Below are positions 52,943 to 64,000 of a DNA stretch of 64,000 bases, in pieces; position 1 is the stretch's first letter, and each line of letters starts with the position of its first letter. The stretch covers positions 4,498,001-4,562,000 of the forward strand of contig NC_080565.1 of the NCBI RefSeq assembly GCF_030253575.1, read 5' to 3'. The translations under genes and the position numbers were made by a program. The notes under the pieces are model-generated. The model was not told the origin of the DNA, did not search any database, and was given only the letters and a program-made list of their open reading frames with translations. The stretch is from Rhododendron vialii. Lineage: Eukaryota > Streptophyta > Magnoliopsida > Ericales > Ericaceae.

Positions 52943-53652
52943 GAGCATCTGCACCAGACTCGACAAATTTTGGACCAAATTAATCCTCAAAACTTACTTT
53001 TTTTTTACTTTAGCTAGTGACTTTCACATAATCATACAAAATCAAACTCTTTATTCTCACTTTCTTCTTAATAAAATATTCACACTTAATCACAGTGTAC
53101 ACCGGACCCAATCACAATCTGCTCCACGTGCCCTCACCACTGGAAGATGAAATTCATCTCAGCCCTTCAATTAGTTGTTCCAAAGCACATCTTGTTCCAC
53201 GTGCCCTCACCGCTCACCATTGAAAGACACCGGAAGGCCACCCGGCTTGCCAAATATCCTTCCCATAGAAGAACAGAGCATATACCAAACTGCTCTCTCT
53301 CTTTCTCTACCTACCTACCAGCAACACGAAGCTGAAGATCGATCATCAGGGTCAATCGACTCCATCTCTAAAGATCCATCAACTTCAGCAATTGAAAGTG
53401 ATAGGAGCAATAGGCATGGGTTCAGCAAGGTCCTCGGCTCCACCGTCTCCCCAATAAAATATTGGGATTTATTATAAAACGAGTGAATAGGGACTCATTT
53501 CATCAACCGAGTAACTGTTGCAATTTCATAAATTTTGTAATTTGGTGATGAATTTGTTGAGTCTGATGTTGGAGCTTTTTTTGAGTGTTTTGAAGGTTTT
53601 TACTCGTTAGTTTAGTTTAAAGAGGGAGGAGGCGAGCCTCGTGCGGATGCTC
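52943..53652. mobile_element. PIF/Harbinger-type element with gene-like interior
   Basis: The ends GAGCATCTGCACCAGACTCG and, complemented, GAGCATCCGCACGAGGCTCG match at 17 of 20 positions, with TTA at 52940-52942 and 53653-53655. The 710-bp interior (53110-53460) is richer in G+C and reads as exon-like protein, for example SISKDPSTSAIESDRSNRHG. It is not a transposase and may be a captured host fragment. Confidence 0.88.
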
Positions 53653-53655
53653 TTA

Positions 53656-53999
53656 GGCCATCCACAGTGATATAATCAAATGTTAATTGTTTTTAAAGTT
53701 AACAGTGTTTGTGCAAAAAATGGCTCACAATGGTATAATCAAACTTAGCAACACCCTTAAAAATAATCAAATTTTAGATTTTGGATAGTCAAAACTAGCA
53801 ATATTTTTCAATAATCAAAAGCATTTTTAAGCTTTGGATAACCAATTTTAGGCTGTGAACCCCTTATTTTGGTTATGAACTAGAAGCGACCATTGTGAAC
53901 CTTAACATTGATAAGCTTAACAACCTCTTAAATGAATAATCAAAAGCTGATGTGTCAACTTTTGATTATCCATTTTTGATTATACCATTGTAGATGATC
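53656..53999. mobile_element. Tourist-like MITE sharing a TTA with its neighbour
   Basis: The ends GGCCATCCACAGTGATATAA and, complemented, GATCATCTACAATGGTATAA are flanked by TTA at 53653-53655 and 54000-54002. The left TTA is also the right target copy of the element at 52943. The interior holds several TAATCAAA phrases. Confidence 0.9.
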
Positions 54000-54211
54000 T
54001 TACATCTTATAAACAGGAAGGTAGTCTTACAACTAAACAATTTAAAAATGATAACCTCACAAGCACCCCATATACGTTCTACGTCGTCCGTGAATATCTT
54101 AATAAGTCATTTTTCCTCCTCTTCGGTACCCTTGTATACACGCCGGATAAGCCACTTAATTATGCTTCCCATAAATAGATGCATAGATATCTTCGAGAGA
54201 GCAAGTCCAAG

Positions 54212-54584
54212 TAGGGGTGTGCAAAAAACCCACGGACCCGACCTGACCCGACGGGTCTCGGACGGGGTCGAACATATGGTTCGGACGGGTGAGGGTTTAC
54301 TTTCTGTTAAAAATCAAATTTCGGTTCGAGATTCGGATTGATGCGTTCCTTACCCATCAGGTCAGACCCGACCCGTCCCGACCAATCCATAAAGCCCAAT
54401 TCAGTTTTTGGTGCAACCCGACCTGAAGTAAAGAATCGGGCTCACAGACAGTTCTTACCACCTGTGCGGTTCGATTGCGGGTCTAAATATTCTTACCCGA
54501 TGCGGGTCTAAATATTCTTACCCGATATGGTCGGGTTCGGGTTCGGGTCAAAACCGACCCACGCCCGCTCCGTGGACACCCCTA
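54212..54584. mobile_element. hAT MITE rich in CCCGACC motifs
   Basis: The ends TAGGGGTGTGC and GGACACCCCTA are flanked by a perfect 8-bp AGTCCAAG at 54204-54211 and 54585-54592. The arms are loaded with short CCCGACC/GGTCGGGT motifs, the subterminal repeats expected for transposase binding. 373 bp, non-coding. Confidence 0.94.
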
Positions 54585-54599
54585 AGTCCAAGAGCAAGG

Positions 54600-55974
54600 T
54601 GCAGCTTGAAAATCCGAAGCTCCCAAATTCAATAGCAAACCAAGTAGTTGCATTGGTACTTGTTTGCGAAACTATCGTAGGCACAAAGCAGAGCAGCTTT
54701 GTATAGACAAAAATTTGTCCAAGCACATTCAGCGGCGGAGATACATGGGGACCAATTGGGGACACGGGACCCCATTGAATTTTTGGTTTTTTTTTTTTTT
54801 TTTTGGAATTTGTAAGAAACATCTTAGAAGTTTTATTAGTATATCATCTTTAAAAGACTAAAATTTATTAAGTACTTTTTGGATCGCATCTAAATATGTT
54901 ATGGAGAAGGGTATTAGGCATCATGTGGCGATACTTCCAGACTATTTGAATACTTAGTTACTCACAAGCAAGCCTTAATTCACTGAATTTTCGCCTCGAA
55001 ACTATAATATGTTTACAATTTGAGGCTTGCTAATTTGGACATGCCTGACAAGCTAATTTGGTTGCAAATAGTAACAGCTAGCTCTTAAATATTTTCACTT
55101 TTCACATAAATATTGATCTGTCTCTTCAATTTACTGCTTAAGTGCTAAACTTTTGTAATCACACCTTAAGACCTTTGCTCTTTAGTCTTTCCAATAAATA
55201 AATGCTTTAAAAGGGCTGCTTTATGCCTTTATTTTATCCTGTAAAGGATTCAAGAATAATATTTCAACTAGGAAATTATAATAATCTTTATCGGTATGAA
55301 CCGAATAAGATCAATTTAATTTATAATTACTAACCATCACTTGGCATCTAGCTAGAACCTGATGATTAGAATACTTCATGAGTAAATATAAAATGGGTTT
55401 CAAAAAACTGCAATCAAATAGGTCCAATTAGTTTGCATCGATAGCTTTTTGGCGCCGACTTAGCCAGAAACCGTTTTATCATCTTGTGGATGTCATTTGT
55501 GTGACTGTGTCTAGGAAAGTATGCATTAAATAATATGCAAAGAACTGACAAAGCTAAATAAATACGCTTCTAGAATATCGTAAAGGACCAACCGAAAACA
55601 AATTGCATAACGCAACGTCATGAATGGAAAATTCGTAGCTTGAAGAGGTAAGAGGTTTACGCCCGGTATCCCTCGTTCTCAATTGGTTTTCGGCACGGAC
55701 TAGAAGATCGCAGTTTGACACTAGTATGCATCAAATACGCGGAATAGAAGATCGCAGTTTGACACTAGTATGCATCAAATATCTCACCTGGATTGCACGG
55801 CCGGACTAGTAGACATACAAGGCTAAAATACCATAAGATAAAATTAAGGAGCCATTGGAAGACAAGTTCCACAATGCTATGTCAGAGAGGAAAGAAAAAA
55901 TCCCAGCTACTATATTTCATATGCTTAAACTAATCAAAGTTTAATTTCTCAATATGTGATCATACATTTTCCCA
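54600..55974. other. Spacer with a lone hAT-like end
   Basis: CAGCGGCGGAGATAC at about 54730 resembles a hAT terminus, but I find no partner end. A direct repeat (GAAGATCGCAGTTTGACACT) occurs at about 55702 and 55746. No gene. Confidence 0.5.
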
Positions 55975-55977
55975 CTA

Positions 55978-56295
55978 CACCATCTATTATATTTTTTGTG
56001 GGGTCCACTAAAATACAGAAAAATGCCCATAAATTTCAAAATAATGTTTTATGGAGCCCTGTAAAAAACCATCTCCAACGGATATCGGTAAGTATTATTT
56101 CTAAATTTGTATAGGCGAAATTGCTCAACTGCTCAGTTTTGCTCTTACGAATCCAAAAATAATAGTTATTGATATTCGTTAGAGCTAATTTTTTACAGTG
56201 CCCCATAAAAACATTAATTTAAAAATTTTGGGCATTTTTCTGCATTTTGTTAGACCGGTGTGGGCCCCACAAAAAATGTAGTGGATGGTGTATAA
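55978..56295. mobile_element. 318-bp foldback element
   Basis: Arms of about 120 bp pair: the left ATTTTTTGTGGGGTCCAC and CAGAAAAATGCCC match the complemented right ATTTTTTGTGGGGCCCAC and CAGAAAAATGCCC. No coding potential. Confidence 0.85.
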
Positions 56296-56319
56296 CAAAC
56301 ATGGTGAAAGAACGTAAAC

Positions 56320-56499
56320 AAAGGATTGGGAAATCCAGTAGTACAAGGCACCCTGTACGGCGACCATCGATTTTGACAATGAATGGTTGGATATAATTCG
56401 AGCTCCTACAAATCCTACCCGTCCATTGTTTGAATGAAAATCTAAGCCGTCCATTGTCGAGATGGACGGCCGGACGTGTAGTGTGGGGGGTGCTGTAGT
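56320..56499. mobile_element. MITE, family 2 (copy 2, inverted)
   Basis: Shares the segment around CCGTCCATTGTCGAGATGGACGG with 52071-52296 in the opposite orientation. The element at 56500 is inserted at its right side. Confidence 0.7.
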
Positions 56500-57287
56500 C
56501 TATGAAGCACGGATACTCCGAAAACTAGTCACGTACGAGTATCGGATACGCGAGGGATACAGATACGCGCCCGATACGCCCCGATACGTATCGGGTACGG
56601 CAAATAAGTATCCTACATTTAAATTAAATATTTTTTATTTCGGATACACGAGGGATACGTGGGGGATACGGCAGGATACGTTTAGGATACGGCAGGGTTC
56701 AAATGAATTTTTTTAAAGAATCAAGTACAAATTAAAAGGGAAAAATTGTAATAATAGCATCACTAAAAATATAAAACTTATAAAATTATGCACATCGATA
56801 GATCATTCCATGAACCGGTCGATATTTTCCTGCCCTAGATCACTTGAACCTTGGATCACAAGGTTCTCTCTATGTTTTACTGGTATGGGTTTCTATTGTT
56901 TACATTATATAATAAATTATATCTAATACATACACTGGTACATAGATATATGTGTATATATATGAAGTATATTATATGCATACCGATTAGTCTATTGCCT
57001 ACTAACCTGTATTTTTTTTTCATTTTTACAAAATTCTAATCCTTTGAATGATAAGTTCCTACTCTTTTGAGATTGACACGTACTTCATGCTTGGTATTAG
57101 CAATTCAACTACTCTTTTATTTCTTATGACTTCACTTTTATGCCTAGGAGACTAATAATTATAAAAATGTATAATTTATACAGCCGTATCCCCAAAGTAT
57201 CCGTATCCTATTTTTTTAGGTTTTGACATATCGCCGTATCCGTATCGTGCCATATCTGTATCCCATATCCGTATGTGTGCTTCATAG
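56500..57287. mobile_element. hAT-like element with GATACG subterminal repeats
   Basis: The ends CTATGAAGCACGGATAC and, complemented, CTATGAAGCACACATAC are flanked by 8-bp GCTGTAGT (56492-56499) and GCTATAGT (57288-57295), one mismatch. Both ends carry many GATACG/CGTATC motifs. The 788-bp element is AT-rich inside and non-coding. Confidence 0.9.
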
Positions 57288-57531
57288 GCTATAGTCCATA
57301 AACAAAGGTAGGTTTTAAATTTTTAATCCATGACATTATATCAAAATTTGAGCAATATCAGGAGGAATATGCTATTATGTACTCCAAAAATAAGGGGCAA
57401 ATGTGAAAGAGCACTTAATATTTGTAGCCAAATGACCTAATCAAGAATGTCTTTATCGGAGCATTTTATCCGGCACCTACTAATTAAAGAAGTGTGTTGC
57501 CACAGTTATGTAATTGGAAAGATTTTCTCTC

Positions 57532-57539
57532 TATATATA
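57532..57539 (+). promoter_or_regulatory. TATA box of cysteine protease gene
   Basis: TATATATA lies 70 bp before the start codon, after a CT-rich stretch. Confidence 0.65.
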
Positions 57540-57601
57540 GCTTATCATTGCGTTGTACCTCCAATCCAATTCAAACATACATCCTAATTGGAAGTAATTC
57601 A

Positions 57602-58714
57602 ATGGCTTCAACAAACCAATACCAATGCTTCGCCTTGGCTGTGCTTTTTGTTTTGGGAGTTTTGGCTTCCCAGGCGACGTCTCGCTCTCTCCAAGATGCA
57701 TCCATTTCTGAGAAGCATAAGCAGTGGATGGCTCGCTATGGACGTGTATACAAGGATTCCGCAGAGGAGGAACAACGATTGAAGATATTCAAGGACAATG
57801 TAGAGTATATAGAATCTTCCAACAAAGCAGAGAACAAGCCTTACAAGCTTGGGGTTAACCAATTTGCCGATCTTACGAATGAAGAGTTCAAACTACGCAA
57901 CAAATTCAAGAGCCACAATTCCTCAACTGCAACATCTCCCTTTAAATATGCAAATGTGACTGATTTGCCATCTAGCGTGGACTGGAGGAAGAAAGGGGCT
58001 GTAACGCCCGTTAAGGACCAAGGCCAATGTGGTAAGTAATATTTTCGTCACAAAAAATAAAAAGAAAATGAAAATTAGGTATTTTGTATTATCTAACACT
58101 TCATATGTTATCAACATATAGGAAGTTGTTGGGCATTTTCTGCTGTGGCATCCATGGAAGGAATAGTTGAATTGACAACTGGTAAGTTAATCTCTTTGTC
58201 TGAGCAAGAACTAGTTGACTGCGACACCAGTGGTGAGGATCGAGGCTGCAATGGTGGTTTCATGGATGGTGCCTTCCAATTCATCATACACAACCAAGGC
58301 CCCACCACCGAAACAAACTACCCTTACCAGGGAACTGATGGCACTTGCAACGAAAGAGAGGCCGCCAACCATTCAGCCAAGATAATTGGCTATGAAGATG
58401 TGCCCGCCAATAGTGAGAGTGCTCTGTTAAAGGCTGTTGCAAACCAACCCGTCTCTGTGGCCATTGATGCGTCGGGATTTGACTTCCAGTTGTACTCAAG
58501 CGGCATCTTCACAGGAGCATGTGGCACCGACCTTGATCATGGTGTAACAGCTGTTGGATATGGAACTAGCAACAATGGGACCAAGTATTGGTTAGTAAAG
58601 AACTCATGGGGCACAACATGGGGTGAACAAGGATATATACTAATGCAGAGAGATATTGATGCAGCGCAAGGCCTCTGTGGCATTGCGATGGAGGCTTCAT
58701 ATCCTACTGCATAA
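57602..58714 (+). CDS. SAG12-type papain-like cysteine protease
   Basis: Exons 57602-58031 and 58122-58714 (90-bp intron splitting a Gly codon) encode 340 residues, full length for the family. Signal peptide about 1-27; I29 inhibitor propeptide with the ERFNIN pattern and the [11 protein letters not shown] block (about 56-97); mature enzyme from LPSSVDWR (122). The active site is complete: the oxyanion Gln in KDQGQCGSCWAF, catalytic Cys146, His283 in [11 protein letters not shown] and Asn304 in KNSWG. The GCNGG motif (185-189) and disulphide cysteines are present. There is no C-terminal granulin domain or ER-retention KDEL. Members act in vacuole or apoplast in senescence, defence or seed protein breakdown. 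The frame is open for 36 residues upstream, but the ATG at 57602 begins a proper signal peptide and fits the TATA box. Confidence 0.96.
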
Positions 58715-58914
58715 AGTTGAATATTACAAGAAGTGACGAATTATGTAAAATCATAAATCTGTTGTTGCTATGGCTACCCTACATCTGTTATTGTTCATTA
58801 TCGATGCAAAAAACCTTGAATATGTAGTTAATTAGCACATCAATGTGCATGTAATCATCTTCTTGACATATATCCACAATATATGAAATTTGATTCTCTT
58901 AATGCACCTGCAAG

Positions 58915-59298
58915 TAGGCCTGTCAATGGACCGAATCCGATAAAACTCGAATCCGATCCAGATCCGATAAGACTCAAATCCGATAGTGGTAATCCGAATC
59001 CGAAGATTGGATATCCGATCCGAATCCGAAAACCTTTTTACTTCATAAATTTTAGCCAAAAAAAAAAATTATTTTCCAAATAAAAAATAAAAATAAAAAT
59101 ACAACTTTTTAAACCTTTTTTTTTTCAAAATAAAAATTTTAAAGTTTTTTTAAAAAAAAATTAATTTTTTTTTTAAATAAAATTCGGATCGGATTGATAT
59201 CTGATCCGTATTTGGATTACCGAATTCGGATTATCGGATTAACGTTATCGGATTCAGATCGGATTTTTCGAATTGGATCCGGTCTATTGACAGGCCTA
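58915..59298. mobile_element. hAT MITE rich in CCGAATC motifs
   Basis: The ends TAGGCCTGTCAATGGACCG and, complemented, TAGGCCTGTCAATAGACCG are flanked by 8-bp CCTGCAAG at 58907-58914 and 59299-59306. The interior carries many CCGAATCCGAT-type subterminal repeats around an A/T-rich centre. It lies about 200 bp behind the protease stop codon. Confidence 0.94.
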
Positions 59299-59731
59299 CC
59301 TGCAAGGCATAACTTGTTTTGGATTTTTGCTTTGTGGCTATGTGAATTTCCAAGACAGCTCTCTGGCTCTCTGTTCACAACATAGATAAAACCAAATACT
59401 CGTTGTTCTTTTTTCGTAGTTAAACTCAATCCATAATTCATCTTCTGTTGAGACTCGGGAGGAGGCTCTCTAAACTTACTTTCGAGGTGATTCTCATGAC
59501 CTTAACAAACTTTTATTCTTGACAAAATTGAGACAAACATTAGTGTGCTTATTCAATTGGGGCATTCTCCAGTACCGGATTTTATATGCCCACTGTTATT
59601 ACCCCTAAACTAAATCAAGGTTTACAAACATAACTACAATGCATTTTATCTCAGAAATATATTTCAAAACTGACAACCAAACAAGGGCAATCTCTTTTCT
59701 CAGATATTGTTCTCAGCATTTTTTTGGCTGA

Positions 59732-59842
59732 TGATTTTGCCACTCCCGTTTTTGTTAACGGCACTCCCCTGCAAGTATATTTTTGCACCAAAAATACACT
59801 TGCAGGGGAGTGTCGTTAACAAAAAATGGAGTGGCAAAATCA
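59732..59842. mobile_element. Near-perfect 111-bp hairpin MITE
   Basis: The left TGATTTTGCCACTCCCGTTT and the right end GGAGTGGCAAAATCA pair, as do GGCACTCCCCTGCAAGT and ACTTGCAGGGGAGTGTC in the middle. The arms are nearly fully complementary around a few-base loop, which suggests recent origin. Confidence 0.92.
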
Positions 59843-60717
59843 TTTCCCTTGTTTTTTTTTCATGTGCTTTCGAATCCCAGAGGTTCTTGGGACTAAGTAA
59901 TTAGCTTCTGGATGGGGATACTTTTTGTTGGGGCATTTTTCCTAGATAAATGGACACCTGGTAATAATTTTCCTCTTACTTGATTTTTGTCATTAGAAGC
60001 AATAACATTTAGAGATGTACTTTCTTTCATAATCAAGAAGAAGCAGAGATTTAGGATGTGTTCCATTGATTAAAATAAGTTCAAATAATTTTTTAATTAA
60101 ATATGATATATTATAGGATAATGATTTGTCCCGTAAAACGAAAAATAAAGACTTAAAAGATAAAAATCTTAGCAGAACGAGGCTGCTTCATTGCTTCGTA
60201 TTTTATGCCAAATGCATAAAGACCAATTTTGAATGCTCTTGTTATTGTCGATAAGGTCCTTTTTTTCATTTCTTTTGTTTCTTCATACAATAAATCATGG
60301 GTAATAAAATTATCGAAGAATAGTGTAAATTTTATCAAGCCAAAAAAAAAAGTCTTATTTTTATAATATTTTAATTATTTATGAAGATGAAACGATTAAT
60401 TTTTAAAAACTAAACCTAAATCTAATAGTAAAAATTAGTATTAAGGGTCTTAGTAATGTTATTTTTTAAGTACTTATTTTCTACTTTATGAGACAGGTCA
60501 ATCTCTCATAATACATTATATTTAATTTATTTAAAAACCTTAAAAATAGGCCGAAGGGAGCCTTAAACATGCTGGTCTCGTTCCGTTAAGAATAATAAAT
60601 ACTCATTTTAAGTTAAAAATTACTCCGTATCTATTAAGTACGTAGTATGTATGAGAAAATAATGTGTCACTTTTAAAAAATAACAACGCCGCAAAGCCTC
60701 AGCGTGCGCAATCTTCA
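59843..60717. other. Spacer with worn MITE-like stretches
   Basis: 60055-60190 and 60450-60600 share phrases (AAATAAGT, TGTCCCGTAAAAC, ATCTCTCATAATACATTAT) with 13790-13910 and 52320-52400, suggesting old members of one AT-rich MITE family. No gene. Confidence 0.45.
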
Positions 60718-63551
60718 ATGGAAGTTGCAGAGATAGAGGAAGCATTGAAGGTGCTTCAAACCTCTCTCCTCCGAACCAAATGGCGACTCAGACCTGCTTC
60801 AAAACGTCGCCTTGAAACAGGTTCTTTTATTTTCTTTCTTTTTACTCAGAAATTTCTCAATCCATTGTTTGTTTTGCCGTCTTTACTCATCAATTTCGCT
60901 TGATGGATCTCCCTAAATTTCACCCAATTCTGCTTCTGGGTTCTCTCTGTCTCTCTCTAAACGTGTAAGCGTAGTGGCTTCACTCCCACAGGGTTTGGGT
61001 GGTCGGGAGGTCACGGGTTCGAGTTGTGCTAATGACACCCTCTCGAACTTGAATTTATTTTTTTTGATTAGTACTCAAACTTGAACTTGGTCCTCCTGCG
61101 GAGCCCGGTTGTGGTCTACTAGCCCTTGGTGAGGGATAGTTGCTATGGCTCTTTGGTCCCTTCCGGGGCCTTCTACAGTTCCTATGGTCACGCAGCACTC
61201 ACGCCCAGGAGAGGGTGGCTATGCCCGGTCGCCCACCTCAACCCTTTAACTTGGGGAAAAAAACCCAGGAATCTTGGGTCTTGCTTGTTTCCCTATGAAA
61301 TAACGACTGCAGTTGGAGGTTGTAGAGTGGTGGCTATAAGTACCTTGAAACCCAAATGACGCAAGTAGAAGTTCCGAGAACTATATTACTAAATCTGTAT
61401 GAATATGATTAACGGAAACCAAAAGTAAAATGTGGAGGAAGTCCTTGTTCTTTTTGAGGTCATCTGGTATATGGGAAATTGTACATTGTTGGGTTAATTG
61501 GTCTACAGGGAAACTTGTAGTTTCAGTTTTTGTTTCTCCGATTAGAGTTTTGCCGGAAAGACACTCTAATGCTTAATTAAGTAATCTGGAAAGAGAACTC
61601 AAGGGTTCTCATGAAGTGTTTGTTTTGCTACGAGGAAGGAATGGAATGCTCATTCATTGCCCTTCCAAATAGTAAGGCCATTCACCTAAATTAAAGAATC
61701 ACTATTCCATTTGTAATGCGCATAATCTTTTTAGGTGAGCCCAACGTCGGACTTAGTATTGCTAAGAGAATAATCATTACATTTCGGCTTCTTTTCCAAT
61801 CAACCAAACACTTTCCTAGGGTTTTCCAGACCAGAGATAATGTACCTTGAGTTAGTTGTGAATTAGTGATGTTCCCCTTGCCTGCTTCCGACAGAATGGA
61901 TATCCTCCTTACATGAGGACTCCAATATACATTGTAGAGAGTCATGGTAGTAAGGTTAGCCAGTTGACCATATCCAGTGTGAATCTTGTATTGGGCGACC
62001 TGTCTGATGCTGTTGAAGTTGGCCTTGATTCAGTTAAGGTCCTCCCCAGTTAACCAATGCTCAGCCTATACCCACCCGATCCCTCCTCCGGACCTGTATT
62101 TTGCCTCTTGTCAGAATTCATGATTTCTGATCATTTTATAATTTGTTTGGTTAACGTGTCTTAAAGTTGGATTTGAACGTGGTCTTTCCTTTACTTACTT
62201 GAGCAGTCAAATGGATCCCCTCAAGTTTGTGGATTTTCACATTTCCTTGGTAAAATCTGATTTGCTGATTGCTATGTACTCTTAAGTTGGTCTTGATGCA
62301 TCTATGCGTGTTTAGGAGTGTAGTGTACAACTCTAAGCAGACTATTGAATCAACTATGGCTTGAGATGATGTTTGATGTGTCATAGACTAATAATATTGA
62401 ATGCATATGGGCAGATATGTTGGCCTTGTGCACAGGGATGAGGCCAGTAATTATGGTGGACTACGGTGGAAAGATGCCTGAACTGCAAGAACACCTGTGC
62501 GGAGTTCTCAAGCTTAGTCAAAAGGTTTGAACATAAACTAAGTCTCTATATTAATTGGTTGAAGGTTCATTGCTAGCTGGGTATATAATCCACAAAGGCA
62601 TATCCAAGTATATATGACTACAATTAGTAGTGTTCCTTTAGGATTACTTCTTCTTCTTCTTCTTCTTCATCTTTTTTTTTTTTATGGAATTCCTTTACGA
62701 CTACTTTGGTGTTGTGCAAGGATGGTTTGGTATTTCATGCAGTTGCTTGGAGAAAAGTTTTTCCTTAAATATTTATGCATTATTGTTATACTCTCTTTTT
62801 TGCTTGTAGAAACTTTAAGTTCCTTCTTTATATTGATGTTCCTACTTCCGTTTTAACTCCGCATATTGGTTTTGATTTGTTGGGTGGATTTGGAGGAACT
62901 GTGTCAGTTCTGTAATTGCGATACTTTTTCATGCCCCTAGCATGTATTTGGAGTTTAATGCTAGGGCTCATGTAATCCATTCTGAACCTGCCATTCTTTT
63001 AACTGTTACTTTACGTCTTTACTGATATTGATTGAACTCTAATTGAAATTAGCTACGGTGTTCACTTCCAGGAATCATCCATGTTTGAGAACCTGAGAGT
63101 CATGGTTATAGAAGACATGATATACTTGATACACATTAAATGGCTTGCGGAGTTTGTTAGGTCAAGCTTAAATTCAGAAACAGAACTGCTTTTTGCAGAC
63201 CTTGAACAGGATCCTCCAAAGGTTGTTCAACAGGCTTAGGTTTTTGAAATTTTTCCCTCAGTTACTTTTTTTTTTCTTATTTTTTCTAAGCCCCTTATTC
63301 CAATTTTTCTAGATGATAATGCATGCCAAAGAAAGCTCAGTAGCGATGGAGCTTGTATCAGTTCAGAAGTGGTTTTCTTTGATCTTTCCTGTTGACAGAA
63401 TGAACAGTGATCCCTTGCCATCTCACCGAATTGACTCAATGTCCAGTGGAAAATCTAGAATAGAGGAGCTAGTAATGTCACAGTCTTCTGAACTTATTGA
63501 TCTCAGTAGGTGCATGCAAGAAACAGAAATCACCATACCAACTCTGAATGG
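60718..63551 (+). CDS. Conserved eukaryotic protein, probably UPF0739/DUF4504 type; 3' end outside window
   Basis: Four exons, 60718-60820, 62415-62524, 63072-63221 and 63313-63551, splice cleanly and give 200 residues plus part of a codon; a donor (GTAACT) follows, so the gene continues past the right edge. The protein starts MEVAEIEEALKVLQTSLLRT, then KWRLRPASKRRLETDMLALC, GMRPVIMVDYGGKMPELQE, FENLRVMVIEDMIYLIHIKW, LLFADLEQDPPK and MQETEITIPTLNG. I recall this block order from plant homologues of human C1orf74; no activity is known. The match is from memory, so the family name is less sure than the gene itself. Intron 1 contains a SINE-like repeat. Confidence 0.85.
60962..61270 (+). mobile_element. 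SINE-like repeat in intron 1
   Basis: GCGTAGTGGCTTCACTCC resembles a pol III A box and GGTCACGGGTTCGAGTTGTG contains a B box (GGTTCGAGT), about 35 bp apart on the + strand. The downstream body ends near an A-run (61256-61264). The flanking duplication is not resolved. Confidence 0.6.
62648..62668 (+). repeat. (TTC)7 microsatellite in intron 2
   Basis: A simple CTT/TTC run followed by a T-run. Confidence 0.9.
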
Positions 63552-64000
63552 GTAACTCTTGCTTTCACTCTGACTTGCGCATGTATTATCCTTGGTGTGT
63601 AATTTTATGTGTCTGAATTGATGTAGCTCCAATGTTATTGTCCCTTAATCTGTATTTCTCGCTTCTAGGAAGTTCTATGATAGTACTTTGTGAAAAAATG
63701 GATTCACTACATACTTGAGTCATACCGCATAGTTACATGAAACCACAGATTTTCCATTCTTAATCAAGCTGGTTTTACATGCATGCATGCATAATTTTTG
63801 TTGGTCTATTCACTGATGCTATTTCGCTTTGATTAGTGGGCATGGTTCCGTAGCAAAACAGATATAGCGGGGCCACTGTTTCAGTGGTATTCTGAGAGCA
63901 ACCACTTTTTGCATATTGCCAAAGGTTAGGTCTGTCTCCAATCCTCCCCCGCCCATAACCCCAATGATTGGGGACAACATGAGTTCTATTTGTCTGTCAT
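63552..64000 (+). other. Intron 4 of the last gene, running off the window
   Basis: No continuation of the protein after PTLNG is found here, so the next exon must lie to the right. Confidence 0.6.

Noticed and set aside
54725-54800. Single hAT-like terminus CAGCGGCGGAG
   Set aside because: No partner end or target duplication was found, so no element is called.

Overview
The window is nuclear DNA from a dicot-like flowering plant. It is AT-rich and its genes carry GT-AG introns. The gene families are typical of plants: CYP92A-type P450, STO/BBX24-type double B-box protein and SAG12-type papain protease. Between and inside the genes lies a dense crowd of plant transposons. The species cannot be named from sequence alone.

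Layout. 1-14250 is a tandem segmental duplication. Copy A covers 1 to about 4895 and copy B about 5890 to 14250, and each holds one two-exon CYP92A-like P450 gene on the + strand. The copies differ by later insertions. Copy B gained a SINE, an LRR-kinase pseudogene split by a hAT element, a foldback MITE, and a 1.87-kb Mutator-like element full of tandem repeats inside the P450 intron. Copy A gained a poly(A)-ended insert and a 136-bp duplication of the gene's tail. 14250-16320 holds a 5'-truncated LINE and a foldback element. 16330-23890 is a CWC21/SRRM2-type splicing-factor gene. 25498-25905 is a small unknown plant gene. 25906-31600 has few genes and several inverted-repeat elements. 31640-38829 is a BBX24/25-like light-signalling gene. 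Its 3.4-kb first coding intron contains a nuclear copy of mitochondrial cox1, a SINE and a poly(A)-tailed insert. 39536-40430 is a weak viral-type fossil and 40792-41079 a possible small membrane protein on the minus strand. 42351-43595 is an intronless secreted LRR protein. It converges on a four-coding-exon YIF1 gene (minus strand, 44324-49863) whose untranslated leader intron holds a SINE nested in a Stowaway MITE. 52071-59842 is packed with MITEs, including two PIF/Harbinger elements that share one TTA, and encloses a SAG12-like cysteine protease (57602-58714). 60718 to the right edge is the 5' part of a conserved gene, probably of the UPF0739/DUF4504 family.

The genes are unrelated housekeeping and signalling genes and form no pathway. 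Only the two P450s share an origin. The main interest is transposon archaeology: empty sites, target-site duplications and nested insertions can be read directly and ordered in time. I found no convincing new multi-gene system.
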